This document shows, piece by piece, positions 1 to 10,237 of a DNA stretch of 64,000 nt. The position numbers were made by a program, and so were the translations under genes. The stretch comes from Stenopsyche tienmushanensis (lineage: Eukaryota > Arthropoda > Insecta > Trichoptera > Stenopsychidae). The notes beneath the pieces were generated by a model. The model did not search any database. It was not told where the DNA came from and saw only the letters and a program-made list of their open reading frames with translations. The stretch's first letter is position 1. The number at the start of each line of letters is the position of its first letter. Location of the stretch: positions 1-64,000 of the forward strand of contig WACJ01000315.1 in assembly GCA_008973525.1 (NCBI GenBank), given 5' to 3'.

Positions 1-134
1 AATATTGAGGTATTTAATAGAGTTGAGCAATGATGGGTGATAAATTTAAGAACAAGCAATCTTAGATCGATATAATTCTGCATTCAATATTTTCAGGTGT
101 AGCGTAGGCGATATACCATCACCACGTAATAGCG

Positions 135-390
135 CTGTTAATCTGAGCAGATTTAATTCACCAGATTAACAGCGACATCTTCCGTCTCTCTTCAGGTGCA
201 ATGTGTTATTTTAACAGCGCCATCTCTTATGGCCATACGGAGACATTGCACCTGCATACCGACGGATCGCTTCTTGCGCGTGCGCCATTACCGGTTGGGT
301 GGTGACGCGCAGGAGGCGGGAGTCGAGAGAGTTGTCGGTTAGCCTTGGCTGCGGGAGATCGTCCTTCCTGCAGCCAGAATTTTTCTGGTG
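135..390 (+). repeat. Repeat family R-A, copy 1 (LTR-like)
   Basis: Shares long stretches with 49025-49415 (complement) and 56203-56540: gacatcttccgtctctctt, a hairpin (arms 194-202 and 245-253), ggtggtgacgcgcaggag, and a further palindromic piece (ttggctgcgggag...tcctgcagcc). GC-rich. The make-up suggests part of an LTR, but no LTR ends, primer site or protein were found. Confidence 0.5.
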
Positions 391-1508
391 AAAATAATTA
401 ATGTTACCATATAGTTAAGCTTATCTATAAAGGCTTATTTTTATTAGTTTTAATTTTATGTTTGACTGCAAAATTTGGTGTATTTTAAATCAAATAGCTT
501 GTTCTTGAAAGAAACAAATTTTCATTTTATTATTAATAGTTTTTACTAGTTTTTAATATATAAAATTAGGTATTAATCAATTTATTTTCTTCTTTGGCGT
601 ATATCACGTTGATTTTCTATTAAATCAGTATTTTAACAAAATCTTAAACATAAATAGACTTACATAATATAATAAAAAAACATATTAATTGCAAAATTCT
701 CCAAATAAAAGTCTATCTCCATACTTTTCTTCAGTCATGTTTTTTCGAAATAGGAAGTAAAATCAATGATGAATATTTTTATCATAAATTGTCTATTTTT
801 TATTTTCCAGGATGTTGTATTTATAATATTAATACATACATTAAGCAAAATTATTTATTGAATGTTAGTATGGTGGATTCATTTGCTTATTAGAAAGGTT
901 CAATTCCAGATAGTGGAAAAAAATGATCACACTGCAAATTAGAGAAACAAACTCTTAATCTGTTCCATTCATTGTATTGATCTTCATTAAATCTAATTTC
1001 CTGGATCTAAAAATGTAAAAACCCTTAAGAAAAAATACCCTTAAATCCGATAACAGATATGACACTTTAAGAAGAAGATTTGTATATTATAATTATTTTA
1101 CTGTATGACTATCATCTATTTTGACGCTGTCAATAAAATTTATGCTAATTGCTATTCTTCGTCAAGTCCTTTTTCGTCAACTCAAGGCTATAGTTAATAT
1201 TAAAAATAAAAGTTTAGTTTTTTTTAGTTTTTAAATGTCAAAATAAATATTTGAAGATTCAATGGAATGCAGAAATACTGCAAAAAAATGTAGCATCCGT
1301 TGAGATTTGCAATCATTTAGCATGTATTAATTTCATCAAATCTATTTTCAGATATGTTTCATAAGCCTCAAATGGATTCAAGGAAGCAGCTTTCTATTAA
1401 AAGATGTTTTAAATGTATTATTCTTATAGCAGAAGTCTAGAATAGTGATAATGATAATACAAAAAAATGTGTCGATAATTGTGATATTAATTTTAGTTTG
1501 GAAAAAAG
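391..1508. other. AT-rich stretch, nothing recognised
   Basis: Low-complexity AT-rich DNA. No frame, repeat relation or splice pattern that I could support. Confidence 0.6.
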
Positions 1509-1646
1509 TATTTTGTCTTTATTGTATTTATATTTGAAAAATATTTTGTCTTTATTGTATTTATATTTGAAAAATATTTTGTCTTTATTGTATTTATATT
1601 TGAAAAATATTTTGTCTTTATTGTATTTATATTTGAAAAATATTTA
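1509..1646 (+). repeat. 33-bp minisatellite, about four copies
   Basis: The unit begins ttttgtctttattgtattta, with starts at 1511, 1544, 1577 and 1610. Copies are identical until the tail, so the array is young or homogenised. It has no CRISPR character: there are no spacers. Confidence 0.9.
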
Positions 1647-1783
1647 TTAAAAGTAATTTTCTCTCCGTGGGAAGAATTTACTGTGACAAACCCGCGGGAT
1701 CAAGCAAACTGACCGTTAGAATCCCCTTTATATTTCAGGTGCGCCAACTTCGAAACAACAAAAATTAAAATAATGAATGTCGG

Positions 1784-2585
1784 GCGGGATGGGGAAGGTT
1801 CGAGTACATGCATACATATCGAATGCGTTCCGAACAATCTGTAGTCTGTGAGACTCATGATTAGTGATCTAGGATTAATGATGCTGCCAGATAATCGTTA
1901 AATTATATGATATTTCACCTCACCGAGAACGATAAATTAGAATTTTGAACAACCCCAATTATACAATATAATAAAAGCAATAAGACCGATTGTTGGATTT
2001 TCGTTAAATGTCGTTTGTAAACTTCTATTGAAGCCAATACGCCGTTTTATAATTTGCAAAAATAACATTTTTTTGTCACAACCCTGTGGATTTGCAACGT
2101 GCCATAACGTACAAAATAGAGATGTTACGTCCGTTTATATCAAAAAGAAGCCTTGTAAAAATAATGCTGGCAATTAGCGAGAAAAGTTGCGACGAATGAA
2201 AAAAATGTTATCAAAGGGATATTCTATGATTGTATTAAAAGGCTTTGCTTATTTCCTCCAGATCAAAATATTTTATATAAGTCGATTATCAAAGAAAGCC
2301 ATAGGAAAAATGTGATTCGATTACGTTATGTTTTTTATTTCACAAAAATCTTATTCGACAAATTAAATTCTTAAGAAATTCACGTAAATCTTACATATAA
2401 AAATGAATTGGATTTTGTTCGTTCGGTATGCGTTGCCATACCGTTCATCAGATCGCGATAAAACTTCGTCCATTTATTGTTAAGGATTCCGCAAATAACA
2501 TAGGCATAGTTTAATATATTTGCCAACTTATTGTTTGCACTTTTTCAAATACTATAGATATAGTACTGTTAACTTACAGTAGATT
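1784..2585 (+). repeat. Mosaic block, inverted relative to 34993-35967
   Basis: About 800 bp match the complement of 35105-35967, with roughly 90% identity by eye. Left to right it holds a TTAA-element end (1784-1882), about 505 bp of unidentified sequence, and an H1 Helitron starting at TC 2389-2390 and cut near 2585. Both copies have the Helitron at the same spot, so the nest was formed once and duplicated later. Confidence 0.8.
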
Positions 2586-3477
2586 TAAGGAAGTTTCCCT
2601 GCCGCACCCTGTATTTTACTGCCTTGATGTTCGATCATAAACATATTTGAAAAGTAACATATGCAATTAATGCTAATGTATTATATTAAGCATAAGAAAC
2701 TTTGGAATGAAAATGAAGACGGCGCGATCCTTCTCCCAGTTAGATATTCAATCTTCCCTGTGCTTATTTTCAAGGCCTGCGTGACTTTTTTTTAAGTAAT
2801 TAGTAGAAGAAGAGTCGCGGATGCTGCTAGTGTCATTTTTAAAAATAATTGTCTGACCGAGCGAAGAACCCTCGGTGGCTTCGCGTCAAGGGTTTATTGG
2901 GGATGAAGAAACGGCGGGTGGCTAAACGAGGACAATTAGTCGAGGTCTATTCGCAAAACGGGCTAAGAAATAATTCTTTGAATTGAAGGAACCGTAATTA
3001 AAAATTAAGCCAAATTCTTCCGGATTCAGCTCCTAAAAGTGTAACACCCTTCATGGATTCGCGAAATTTTATTGGAATGCAAATGGTCAAGCATCGAAAT
3101 AGATCATCCCGTTCCCGCTCGACTTTATTAATCGTCCAGTCCGGGAATTCACCCACTATGTCAACATTCTGCCTTTGTGCACATATGCAAATAGTGGCGC
3201 AGAGCAAACTGGGACAGAATGGGCTTCGATATCGGAATAAAATTTAAATTCAATTCAATCGAATATTAATTAATTTATCTTATAATTGAGCATTAAGGAG
3301 GATAAAATCATTTGTACAAATAAATGCCAAAATAAACTAGTTTTATTGCGTGCTGCCCGAGGGGGCGGCAGTTAATCAACACCGCCCCCCAAATTTTTCT
3401 TGGATTACAAATGCACTCTTTGATCTCTTAAACGCTTTCCAGTGGGGATGATGAACTGATTTAAATTTATGTTCATC
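2586..3477. other. Upstream DNA, no gene seen
   Basis: A slightly GC-richer patch (2820-2960, 3350-3390) but no supported frame; the short frames around 3000-3250 overlap on both strands and show no family features. Confidence 0.5.
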
Positions 3478-3835
3478 TACGGGGATCATCCAGAAAGTAA
3501 GATTACAATTATGTAGAATCAAAACATGTTTGTGTTTAATTGAAATTTACTTCAAAAATATTAATAATATATTAAATTATTTGATAAACGCTGTCGAGAT
3601 ATTTCTATAGTTGGGGCAACAACTTTTGTATGCCAGTGTCATATACCTCCGCCGCCAGCTCTTTTGGATTGTCTTTTGGATTCTGGAGTGTAGTAATACA
3701 CATACGTCTCATCCCCCGTCACGATAAATTCCGGAAAAACTTCTCCCTCCTGTGTGAAAATTCTTCATAGAGGTCGTCAAGCGTCTCGTGGCGGTCATTT
3801 CAACTACCGAACACATTTTGTGACATGTTATCGAT
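3478..3835 (-). mobile_element. Mariner fragment with intact first catalytic Asp motif
   Basis: The minus strand encodes FPEFIVTGDETYVYYYTPES followed by KRQS, the mariner motif around the first catalytic Asp (TGDETW-type). The frame then skips to a C-terminal stretch resembling the family's YDxGIxKLxPR ending (VYDTGIQKLLP), so the middle third, including the second and third Asp, is deleted. The 3' inverted terminus is near 3480, adjoining a TA at 3478-3479 and carrying actttctggatgatcccc. The other terminus was not found. Confidence 0.75.
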
Positions 3836-4012
3836 TCATCACACCGTGAGCTTATGATGGATATTCGCGGCTGTATTATTCTGTAACGTCAAAAAACGGA
3901 TCTCGCATGAATGGGATGCGACGGGAGTGCGTGACGACCTCTCCATCGGAAGAATTAACTATGACTGAACAAAATTGCCGATCAATACGCAGGATCAAAC
4001 AAACTGATATTT
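3836..4012 (+). repeat. Repeat family R-B
   Basis: Shared with 36985-37195, 28135-28262 (complement), 53455-53610 and part of 1668-1765. Markers are gatggatattcgcggc, cgacctctccatcggaag and aacaaaattgccgatcaa. Unclassified. Confidence 0.5.
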
Positions 4013-4014
4013 AG

Positions 4015-4435
4015 CGCTTTGCGAGACGTTTAACGGATGCACCATCTGAGCGCATATTGGTCTGGTGGTTGCTAAGGTAAACAAAGCATAGCAACCCTCG
4101 ATGTTTTGCCATATACATGCCAAGCGATCGGTCTTCGGTGGACTGATATGCTATTCGAATTGTAACGTGTGCAGTTTCCAGTGCGAGCATCAACAAAACA
4201 TAGGGACACACAAGGTTTGCGTGCATGCTTCTCACGTGGACAGCTGTAGGTGGGCTGCTCACGCCCAATTCATTTCTTGTCAGACGGTACGCATCATATG
4301 GAAAATAAAAGTTTTCGTGTCCAACCGGACTGAATTTCGGACCACTGACATAACGAAAGAATGAAAACTGAATGAAAATATATGCCCTTTTTATCTTTAA
4401 GTGTGGCATTGCAACGCATGCTGGGTATTCGCTAG
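4015..4435 (+). mobile_element. Helitron family H2, 3' part
   Basis: It ends gctgggtattcgCTAG before T, with the hairpin gcattgcaacgcatgc just upstream, as Helitron 3' ends do. The body includes the family's marker (gatatgctattcgaattg to gtgcatgcttctcac). The 5' part resembles 43020-43120. The short frames across it are not preserved between copies. Confidence 0.65.
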
Positions 4436-5011
4436 TTGTATATAAAAATTAAATAGAGTTTGGGATTTCTGCTCTTGAAATGCTCCGCTGAAAAGCTATA
4501 ATGCAGGATCATCGTCGACCATTTTGTTACAATTGGGATTCTGCAATCAATTGGACATCCTTAATTTATGTTCGCCGACAAATTTGATTAGCCATAACGC
4601 AATTAAATAGAAGCATGTTTGTGTTCCGATGTTCAATTGGCGATGGCAGGAGAGAATAACGGAAATAATTACTAGGAAATAGACCATCCACCGGCGTTAC
4701 GTTAGCTATCCGATAAAATAGTAATTAATGGCTGTTCTCCTGTTGGAGCTCTTCTGCAAACAATCCACCTCCCCTGTCCCAATATACATATTTGTTCCTC
4801 GCTTCGATTTCAATAAGCAGCTTTTTCATGATCGTGTACTATAAAGTACGTTGTCATTAGTCAGATAGTGGGGCAGATGAATGTTGTAAAATTGAGATTA
4901 ATGTTAACTTCATGATTTTCAGCTGGAAGGATCAAATTTCAGCTTTAATATTCAACCCTAGCTAAATATATTAGATACCTGAAAAGTTTTATCGTAATAA
5001 AAAATATACAT

Positions 5012-5070
5012 TTAATCCTAGATCACTAACCATTAGTCTCACAGGCTACATACTCGAAACACAGTCTTCT
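5012..5070 (+). mobile_element. TTAA element end, family PB-3
   Basis: TTAATCCTAGATCACTAACC, then attagtctcacaggctac. Confidence 0.4.
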
Positions 5071-5747
5071 TACATACATATTGTGTTTAATTAACAACGA
5101 CATCTATCTGTATTTTAGTGCATGCATCCCTCTTCTCTTGTTGATAGAATGACCTTGGCTGCGAGAAGAGTTATTCTCCCAACCAGACTCGTTTATAATC
5201 TCGTGGCTGTAAGCTCTTCTCGCACTGAATAAAATAATGCAAATTTGAAAATCGCAAAGAATTTATTCATTTAGACATTAATGTTTTGAAGTCAATAAAT
5301 GAAAATGATCTTGATTGTATATATTTTGGCATGTTTTAAACTTTATCTGCGATTCAGATTTGAATCCATCCATTATGCCAAAGTTTGGTTATTCATATAA
5401 CATTTCCATTGAATGAAAAATCATTTAACTTGACTCGTCTGAAATCCAACTTTGCTGCATATGACCAAATATAGTTCCAGCAACCAATTCCTAAATTTAG
5501 CAATTCGTTGCTCAAAATCTAAAAACAAACATCCAAGTCGCGAATTTCTCCACTTGATACCATATTTAGTAACTGTAATTATGTATTAAGACAGTCTGCG
5601 TATTAAATTATGCCGATTGAGAAGCCAAAACCACAATTCGGTGGAAGCGGGAGAACAAAGAGGATCGTCGGTCATGTTAAAGCTCACCCCTTGCATAGCT
5701 CACTAATGCAAACCAACACACGTCTCCCATAATTTAGCATAATTCCT

Positions 5748-6206
5748 TTAATCATAATTTATGTACTTGAATAGTATATCGTAGACGTTCGTTCGGATGT
5801 ATCCAATATTCGATTGAAGAGCCACTTCGACGACTTTGTCGACAAAGCTCCCATTCGAAATGACCACTAAAGTCCGGTTACACAATTCCTCCCTGCAAAA
5901 TTGGAATTTGTTAATCAACTCGCTGTTTGTTATGGACATTCCTCGGCATTCGGCTCCAATAAAATAGACAGTGATTTTGTAGCAATGCTTCAATAATTCG
6001 CTGGAATGATACAGAATTATTTGTTTGGGTACTGCTGCAATTTGGTGACATAAAAATGCGCTTGTCTTGAGGGTTGAACGATGTCGTTTTCTTGCAACAT
6101 TATCGTATTCGACCCATTTTGAGTCATGCGTTATAACCGGATCAAAATATACAAACGCAGCGATTTGACAACATTTTTTAATTGGATCTCCCAGAACAGA
6201 GTTCAT
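5748..6206 (-). CDS. Unidentified 152-codon ORF
   Basis: This uninterrupted minus-strand frame starts at ATG 6206 (a stop is two codons upstream) and ends at TAA 5748. It is long for this AT-rich sequence, where a stop is expected about every 13 codons. The composition is protein-like: a hydrophobic centre (HCYKITVYFIGAE), a basic patch (ARKRHRSTLK) and ten or so Cys and His residues. There is no signal peptide and no clear membrane helix. ttttggggatctactcctag lies just before the ATG and could serve as a weak splice acceptor, so this might be a last exon. I do not recognise a family. It lies upstream of the cyclase exons, on the other strand. Chance cannot be excluded. Confidence 0.3.
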   Translation of the reverse strand: MNSVLGDPIKKCCQIAAFVYFDPVITHDSKWVEYDNVARKRHRSTLKTSAFLCHQIAAVPKQIILYHSSELLKHCYKITVYFIGAECRGMSITNSELINKFQFCREELCNRTLVVISNGSFVDKVVEVALQSNIGYIRTNVYDILFKYINYD

Positions 6207-6739
6207 TTTCTAGGAGTAGATCCCCAAAACAAACTTGTTGAAGCGTACACAAGTTTAATTTTCCCCGAAAACTTCAACATACACTGTATAAATGCTATAA
6301 ACACGGTTATAACGAGCAACATTTTGGAGCGTATACAATATAAGTATATTAAAATATCCCATCTATTGAGGATTTATTTTTCAAAGCTCACTCAGCGAGC
6401 CACCCAATTGAGCGTATCGAAGAATATCTTTTAACGCGGTTTTAAACGCGTTAAAGCATAATTCATAACATTTTAAAGATATCATAATCAGAATGAGCGT
6501 TCATGTTTTTATTCATAATTAATTTGTTTGTAAGAAATGTGATCTTACAAATATGATACATCAAAACATCTATATGTATGTATGAATGGCAATTTTGTCA
6601 GCTTGAATTCATAAAAATACCAATGAAATCCTTATACGATTGCTCGTTAAATCCGTATTCGAATGAGTGAGTTGTAGAGTAGAGTAGTTGATAGAAGAAA
6701 GACGGATAGGGATATTATTTCTATACACTGTTATACACT

Positions 6740-6955
6740 TGTCAGCCAGTGAGTGTAATCCCAGAACTATCCGATCTAATAAACAAAACACAAAAAAATG
6801 AATATTGTGTGCTTTCAGCTTGATACACATTGTCTTGATGAAACGAAACTTTTTTTTGCCATAAACTGCCCTTTTTCTTGATAATTATTCCATGCGCATC
6901 CCAAAAAACAAACGCCATGCTTCGCCTTTGAAGCAGATTCTCCGCTTTCATTCTA
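6740..6955 (-). mobile_element. Mariner transposase fragment (FWD...HQDN region)
   Basis: The minus-strand frame reads MAFVFWDAHGIIIKKKGS, then KKVSFHQDN. These are the mariner stretch VFWDxxGIxxxDYLxKG and the second catalytic Asp motif (HQDN). About 25 residues between them are missing. No termini are visible. It is directly followed by the dispersed repeat piece at 6985-7030. Confidence 0.65.
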
Positions 6956-6984
6956 TTGTTTTGATCGTTTCTTTGTCTTTTATT

Positions 6985-7032
6985 CGTCGTGTCAGCGGTC
7001 CGAAAAGCGGACTAATTGGAAATACATACTTT
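6985..7032 (+). repeat. Dispersed piece U (gtcagcggtccgaaaagcgg)
   Basis: About 50 bp shared with 22565-22635, 29638-29700 and 57270-57345, and with a related part of H2 (4310-4365, 27190-27250). In two places it directly adjoins a mariner fragment. Confidence 0.5.
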
Positions 7033-7052
7033 ATGTCATTTTTTGGGGGTAT

Positions 7053-7119
7053 ATGAGTGGGGGAAAAAATGTAGAAACAAAATGTCGAGCCAGACTCGAC
7101 ATAGGACCTCAAAGATTTA
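7053..7119 (+). repeat. Inverted repeat arm 1, left of cyclase exon A
   Basis: About 67 bp complementary to 9907-9976 with about three differences. The core is the near-palindrome gtcgagccagactcgac. Confidence 0.8.
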
Positions 7120-9388
7120 ATGTTTTGATGACCAATTTTAAACAAAAAACCCAATGAATCCATGTTTTTATTAACACGATATAAGTATAATCGCATAAAT
7201 AAATTGAAGCTCCATTGAATGAAATATTTAATCGATTCAAGCTTAATCTGTGATTTTCAAGTGTTGGTAGTAGCCATGTACCCTCAGTTGTATAAAGTAC
7301 AGACAGATTACTGTATTCATGTTCAAAATGCAATGTAATAAGCACATTAATTTTATATGTAAGCGGATTAAGAGCACATCCGAATACATACATTAGTTTT
7401 GAATTTCAAGGAAAATCTTTCGCCAAAGAACCGGACTCTATCTGAAGAGTATCGGCTCATTCAGCCCGCGGCTTACATCCCGTAAAGTCCGTATTATGTA
7501 TGTCGTTTTGTTAATATTTACAAGAATGTACCAATTAAAAATGATTTTCATATGAAATGTCCGATTTCAATGTGACCTTTTAAAATACGGACAAAAACCG
7601 ATAGCAAAGGAGCCTTACATAACAATTATATATTTAAAAAAAAAAAAAAAACAATTTAGACAACGAATACAAGCTTTTTCCGTCGAATTTTATTTGTCAA
7701 AGGGGATGATAAATATGCTTGGATCTGAATAAATGGTAATTTGACGTTGCAGAATCAGAAGAATATGGCGAGTGGAGAAAATTAATTGCTCGTCCAAGTG
7801 TTCCAATTTCATTTGAAAGCTTATTTTTCACGATACTTTTTAAAGCCTTCAATTAAAAAAAAATTGATCGTAAAAAATATAAATTCACACGAATAAATGA
7901 CGACACAAGTTTTAAACTTAGATTGAATATCTCTTATAAGCGTAGAAAATTAGCCGACGTTCGTTATTCCATGTACATATTAAAAATAATGAAAGCCTTT
8001 GAACATGTAATTTATTTAATTTCACGAAAGGAAGCTTTTAATTGGTTCACGTGCATAAGGGGTATTTCTCTCGGGGTTAATATCAATTTCCATGAATCTT
8101 TTTTATGGATTTGTATGGGCTCAAAAATGCCAGTTTGGGGATTGTCTTCAACCGTGTTCAATTAGCTTCTACCTTTCTCCCGATGGATTAATGTAGAGGC
8201 TCATTGTTCATCCGAGCGGAATTTCATAAGCAGTCTACAACTCGATTGCTCTTTATCTTAGGTATTTGATGTTGAAAAAATAGTTTGTCGGATCCATTTG
8301 CGCGAAATAATCAATTATCGCACAAACTTGTTCATCCGTGCCGACATCCATATCAGGCGTAAGGCTTCCTGCTTAGGTGACAATATGAGCATGGTGTATT
8401 TAATTGTTTCCGTTGTGTTGCCAATTGTTGGAAATGGCGTTGATAGAACGTATTTGAGCGATATAATATAAGTTTAGATAAATTAATTAATCGATTGAGA
8501 TCAAATCCAGATTGTGAAAATGGATATTTCGCCGCTGCATCGTTAGTCGCGTCATTCGATTGCCGAAAACGCACCGGGCGGTCACTCAGAACACGGAGCG
8601 CGCCGTAAACGGCGATATCATCTCGTCTACGCGAAGTCCAAAAAGAGGGCTTTAAAGACGGATACAATTAAAATATTTAATTCTCATAAAAATTGAATTG
8701 CAAACAGACGGATATACCAGCGTTATTTTATACAAGTTTCATTTAAATAATAATATTGAACTCAATTTCGTATACAATTGTTGACCTTTAAAGCCCCCAA
8801 TGCCGTCTACAAATTCTGAAAATCTACAAAAGTGTCTTTGTCTCGGTCGACGAAATATCTGCGAATAAAACGTTGATTGATCGCGTTATTGATGAAATAT
8901 TGAATCAAAAGATACTTTGATTTCTGAAACAAAAAGAAAACGTTGCGCATAGCCGAGCAAGGAAACATTTCTATCGACAATATTAAGGGTTTTGAAGCAT
9001 TTCAAAAACAAGCACATTAATTATTTAAGTGGAATCGTTGAGAAGCTCTCAGAAGGGAGTTTCCCATACTGATAAAGAGGAACCCAACTGAGCGATTTTC
9101 GCGTAGGAAAATGTCACACATACTGAAACGATTCAGCTGAAAGTCATATTAATAGCGGCTTTCGGCAGCACGTGAATTTCCATTAATTTTCGTTAGAATT
9201 CTGAGCTTTCAAAAGCTCTCGCAAAGTCGAGAGAGCTTGTTTATCTTTTTAAATGGCTTGTAATAGTTGGGTCCCAGAGCGATGAAGATTTTCGCGTTTT
9301 CGCAAACATGATTATTAAGACTAACAATAAGAGACTTGATGATTTTTGTTGTTTTTGATTATCGAATTGATTTATTTTTGTGGTGCAG
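7120..9388. other. DNA directly upstream of cyclase exon A
   Basis: It should contain intron or promoter sequence of the gene. A GC-rich island (8520-8660, gcgccgtaaacggcg) is the only standout and has no convincing coding frame or splice pair. The last 40 bp are the T-rich acceptor of exon A. Confidence 0.5.
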
Positions 9389-9652
9389 GATCCATGCATT
9401 CCTTCGACAAGCGGCATGGCCAAGATCGTAAGATCGAGCCGGCGGAGCGCCTCCTTGCGCCAGAGCGGAAGTCCCTGTCAGGTCAGCATCGAGATGACTA
9501 CGAGGGTTGGCTCCAGCGCTTCCACCCCCGTGGGGGAGAGGACCCCCAACAACTCCGCCAACTCCGGAACTCCAACTGAGGTGACTCCTCGCAAATCCAA
9601 TTGGGAAGTCATTGAACACTTCAACCGACCGCAGAAATCACTCCAGCCCACT
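9389..9652 (+). CDS. Adenylyl cyclase exon A: cytoplasmic N-terminal region
   Basis: This is an 88-codon exon, phase 0 at both ends. The acceptor is a T-rich tract ending in tggtgcag and the donor is gtaagtac. It is clearly GC-richer than its flanks. The peptide is hydrophilic and low in complexity, rich in Ser, Arg, Thr and Pro (for example VRSSRRSASLRQSGSP), with no membrane segment. That suits the poorly conserved cytosolic N-terminus of membrane adenylyl cyclases. It ends with a more conserved-looking stretch, KSNWEVIEHFN. The first ATG in frame is at 9416 in a fair context (ggcATGg). The frame is also open from the acceptor to that ATG, so translation could start at 9416 or in an upstream exon that I could not find. 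The RRSAS motif resembles a basophilic kinase site (inference). Linkage to the later exons rests on phase only. Confidence 0.6.
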
Positions 9653-9790
9653 GTAAGTACATATATAGTTATCTCATCATTCAATGCTAACATATCCTCA
9701 ATTTTACCCTGAAAAGCGCACAAGAAAGCTTTAAATCTATAAATATAACATCAAATTTTATAAAAAAAATACATTGACATCAAATAATAT

Positions 9791-9910
9791 TAGGGTGTAT
9801 CATATAAACGTTCGGAATTCCAATTTTTATAAAAGTCTACACCTTTCGAATCAATAAATTCTTCGAATTTGCCTTGCATCATGACGGTATCAGAACTTTT
9901 TACACCTTAA
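9791..9910 (+). mobile_element. Mariner family M1, left end only
   Basis: TA plus GGGTGTATCATATAAACG and TTCGGAATT match the terminal repeat shared by several copies here (consensus TAGGGCGTATCACATGAACG, then TTCGGAATT). Only about 100 bp of subterminal sequence follows before the similarity is lost. No transposase is visible. Confidence 0.55.
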
Positions 9911-9976
9911 ATCTTTGAGATCCTATGTCGAGTCTGACTCGACATTTTGTTTCTACATTTTTTCCCCCCCACTCAG
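9907..9976 (-). repeat. Inverted repeat arm 2, in cyclase intron 1
   Basis: Complement of 7053-7119; the core here is the near-palindrome gtcgagtctgactcgac. It lies 254 bp after the donor of exon A. Confidence 0.8.
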
Positions 9977-10211
9977 ATTTAAAATCATGTGATTTTATTT
10001 TGCGTATCGTGTTTAGGACAGTATTTGGAAACGAATATTGGTTTTTATGATCCTTCATAGTGTTTCGCCTACCTGCTAAAGATATAAAAGAAAGCGGCTG
10101 TTGCCCGGATAAAATCCTAAAACACGGGCAGTGACTCTTAACACGCGCTTTCGTGAAAATCTCCGATCATACTTGCGATATTTTTACATGATCATATAAT
10201 ATTCATATTTT

Positions 10212-10226
10212 TATCAGAAACTAACG
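10212..10226 (+). repeat. Left 15-bp target-site duplication of the Jockey element
   Basis: TATCAGAAACTAACG is repeated exactly at 12315-12329, on either side of the retrotransposon. This is a perfect target-site duplication of the kind made by target-primed reverse transcription. Confidence 0.95.
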
Positions 10227-10237
10227 CAAACTAACTT

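Noticed and set aside
1509..1646. CRISPR-like array
   Set aside because: The units are directly joined without spacers, and the context is animal DNA.
4101..4364. 87-codon ORF and the 132-codon antisense ORF at 4011-4409
   Set aside because: They lie within an H2 Helitron copy, and the frames are not kept in the other copies.
6126..6434. 102-codon + strand ORF
   Set aside because: It partly overlaps the antisense 152-codon ORF and has no motif; it is most likely a shadow of the same stop-poor stretch.
9346..9723. Other frames open across exon A (both strands)
   Set aside because: They are open because of the exon's high GC. Only the frame starting at 9389 fits the splice sites and the phase of the later exons.
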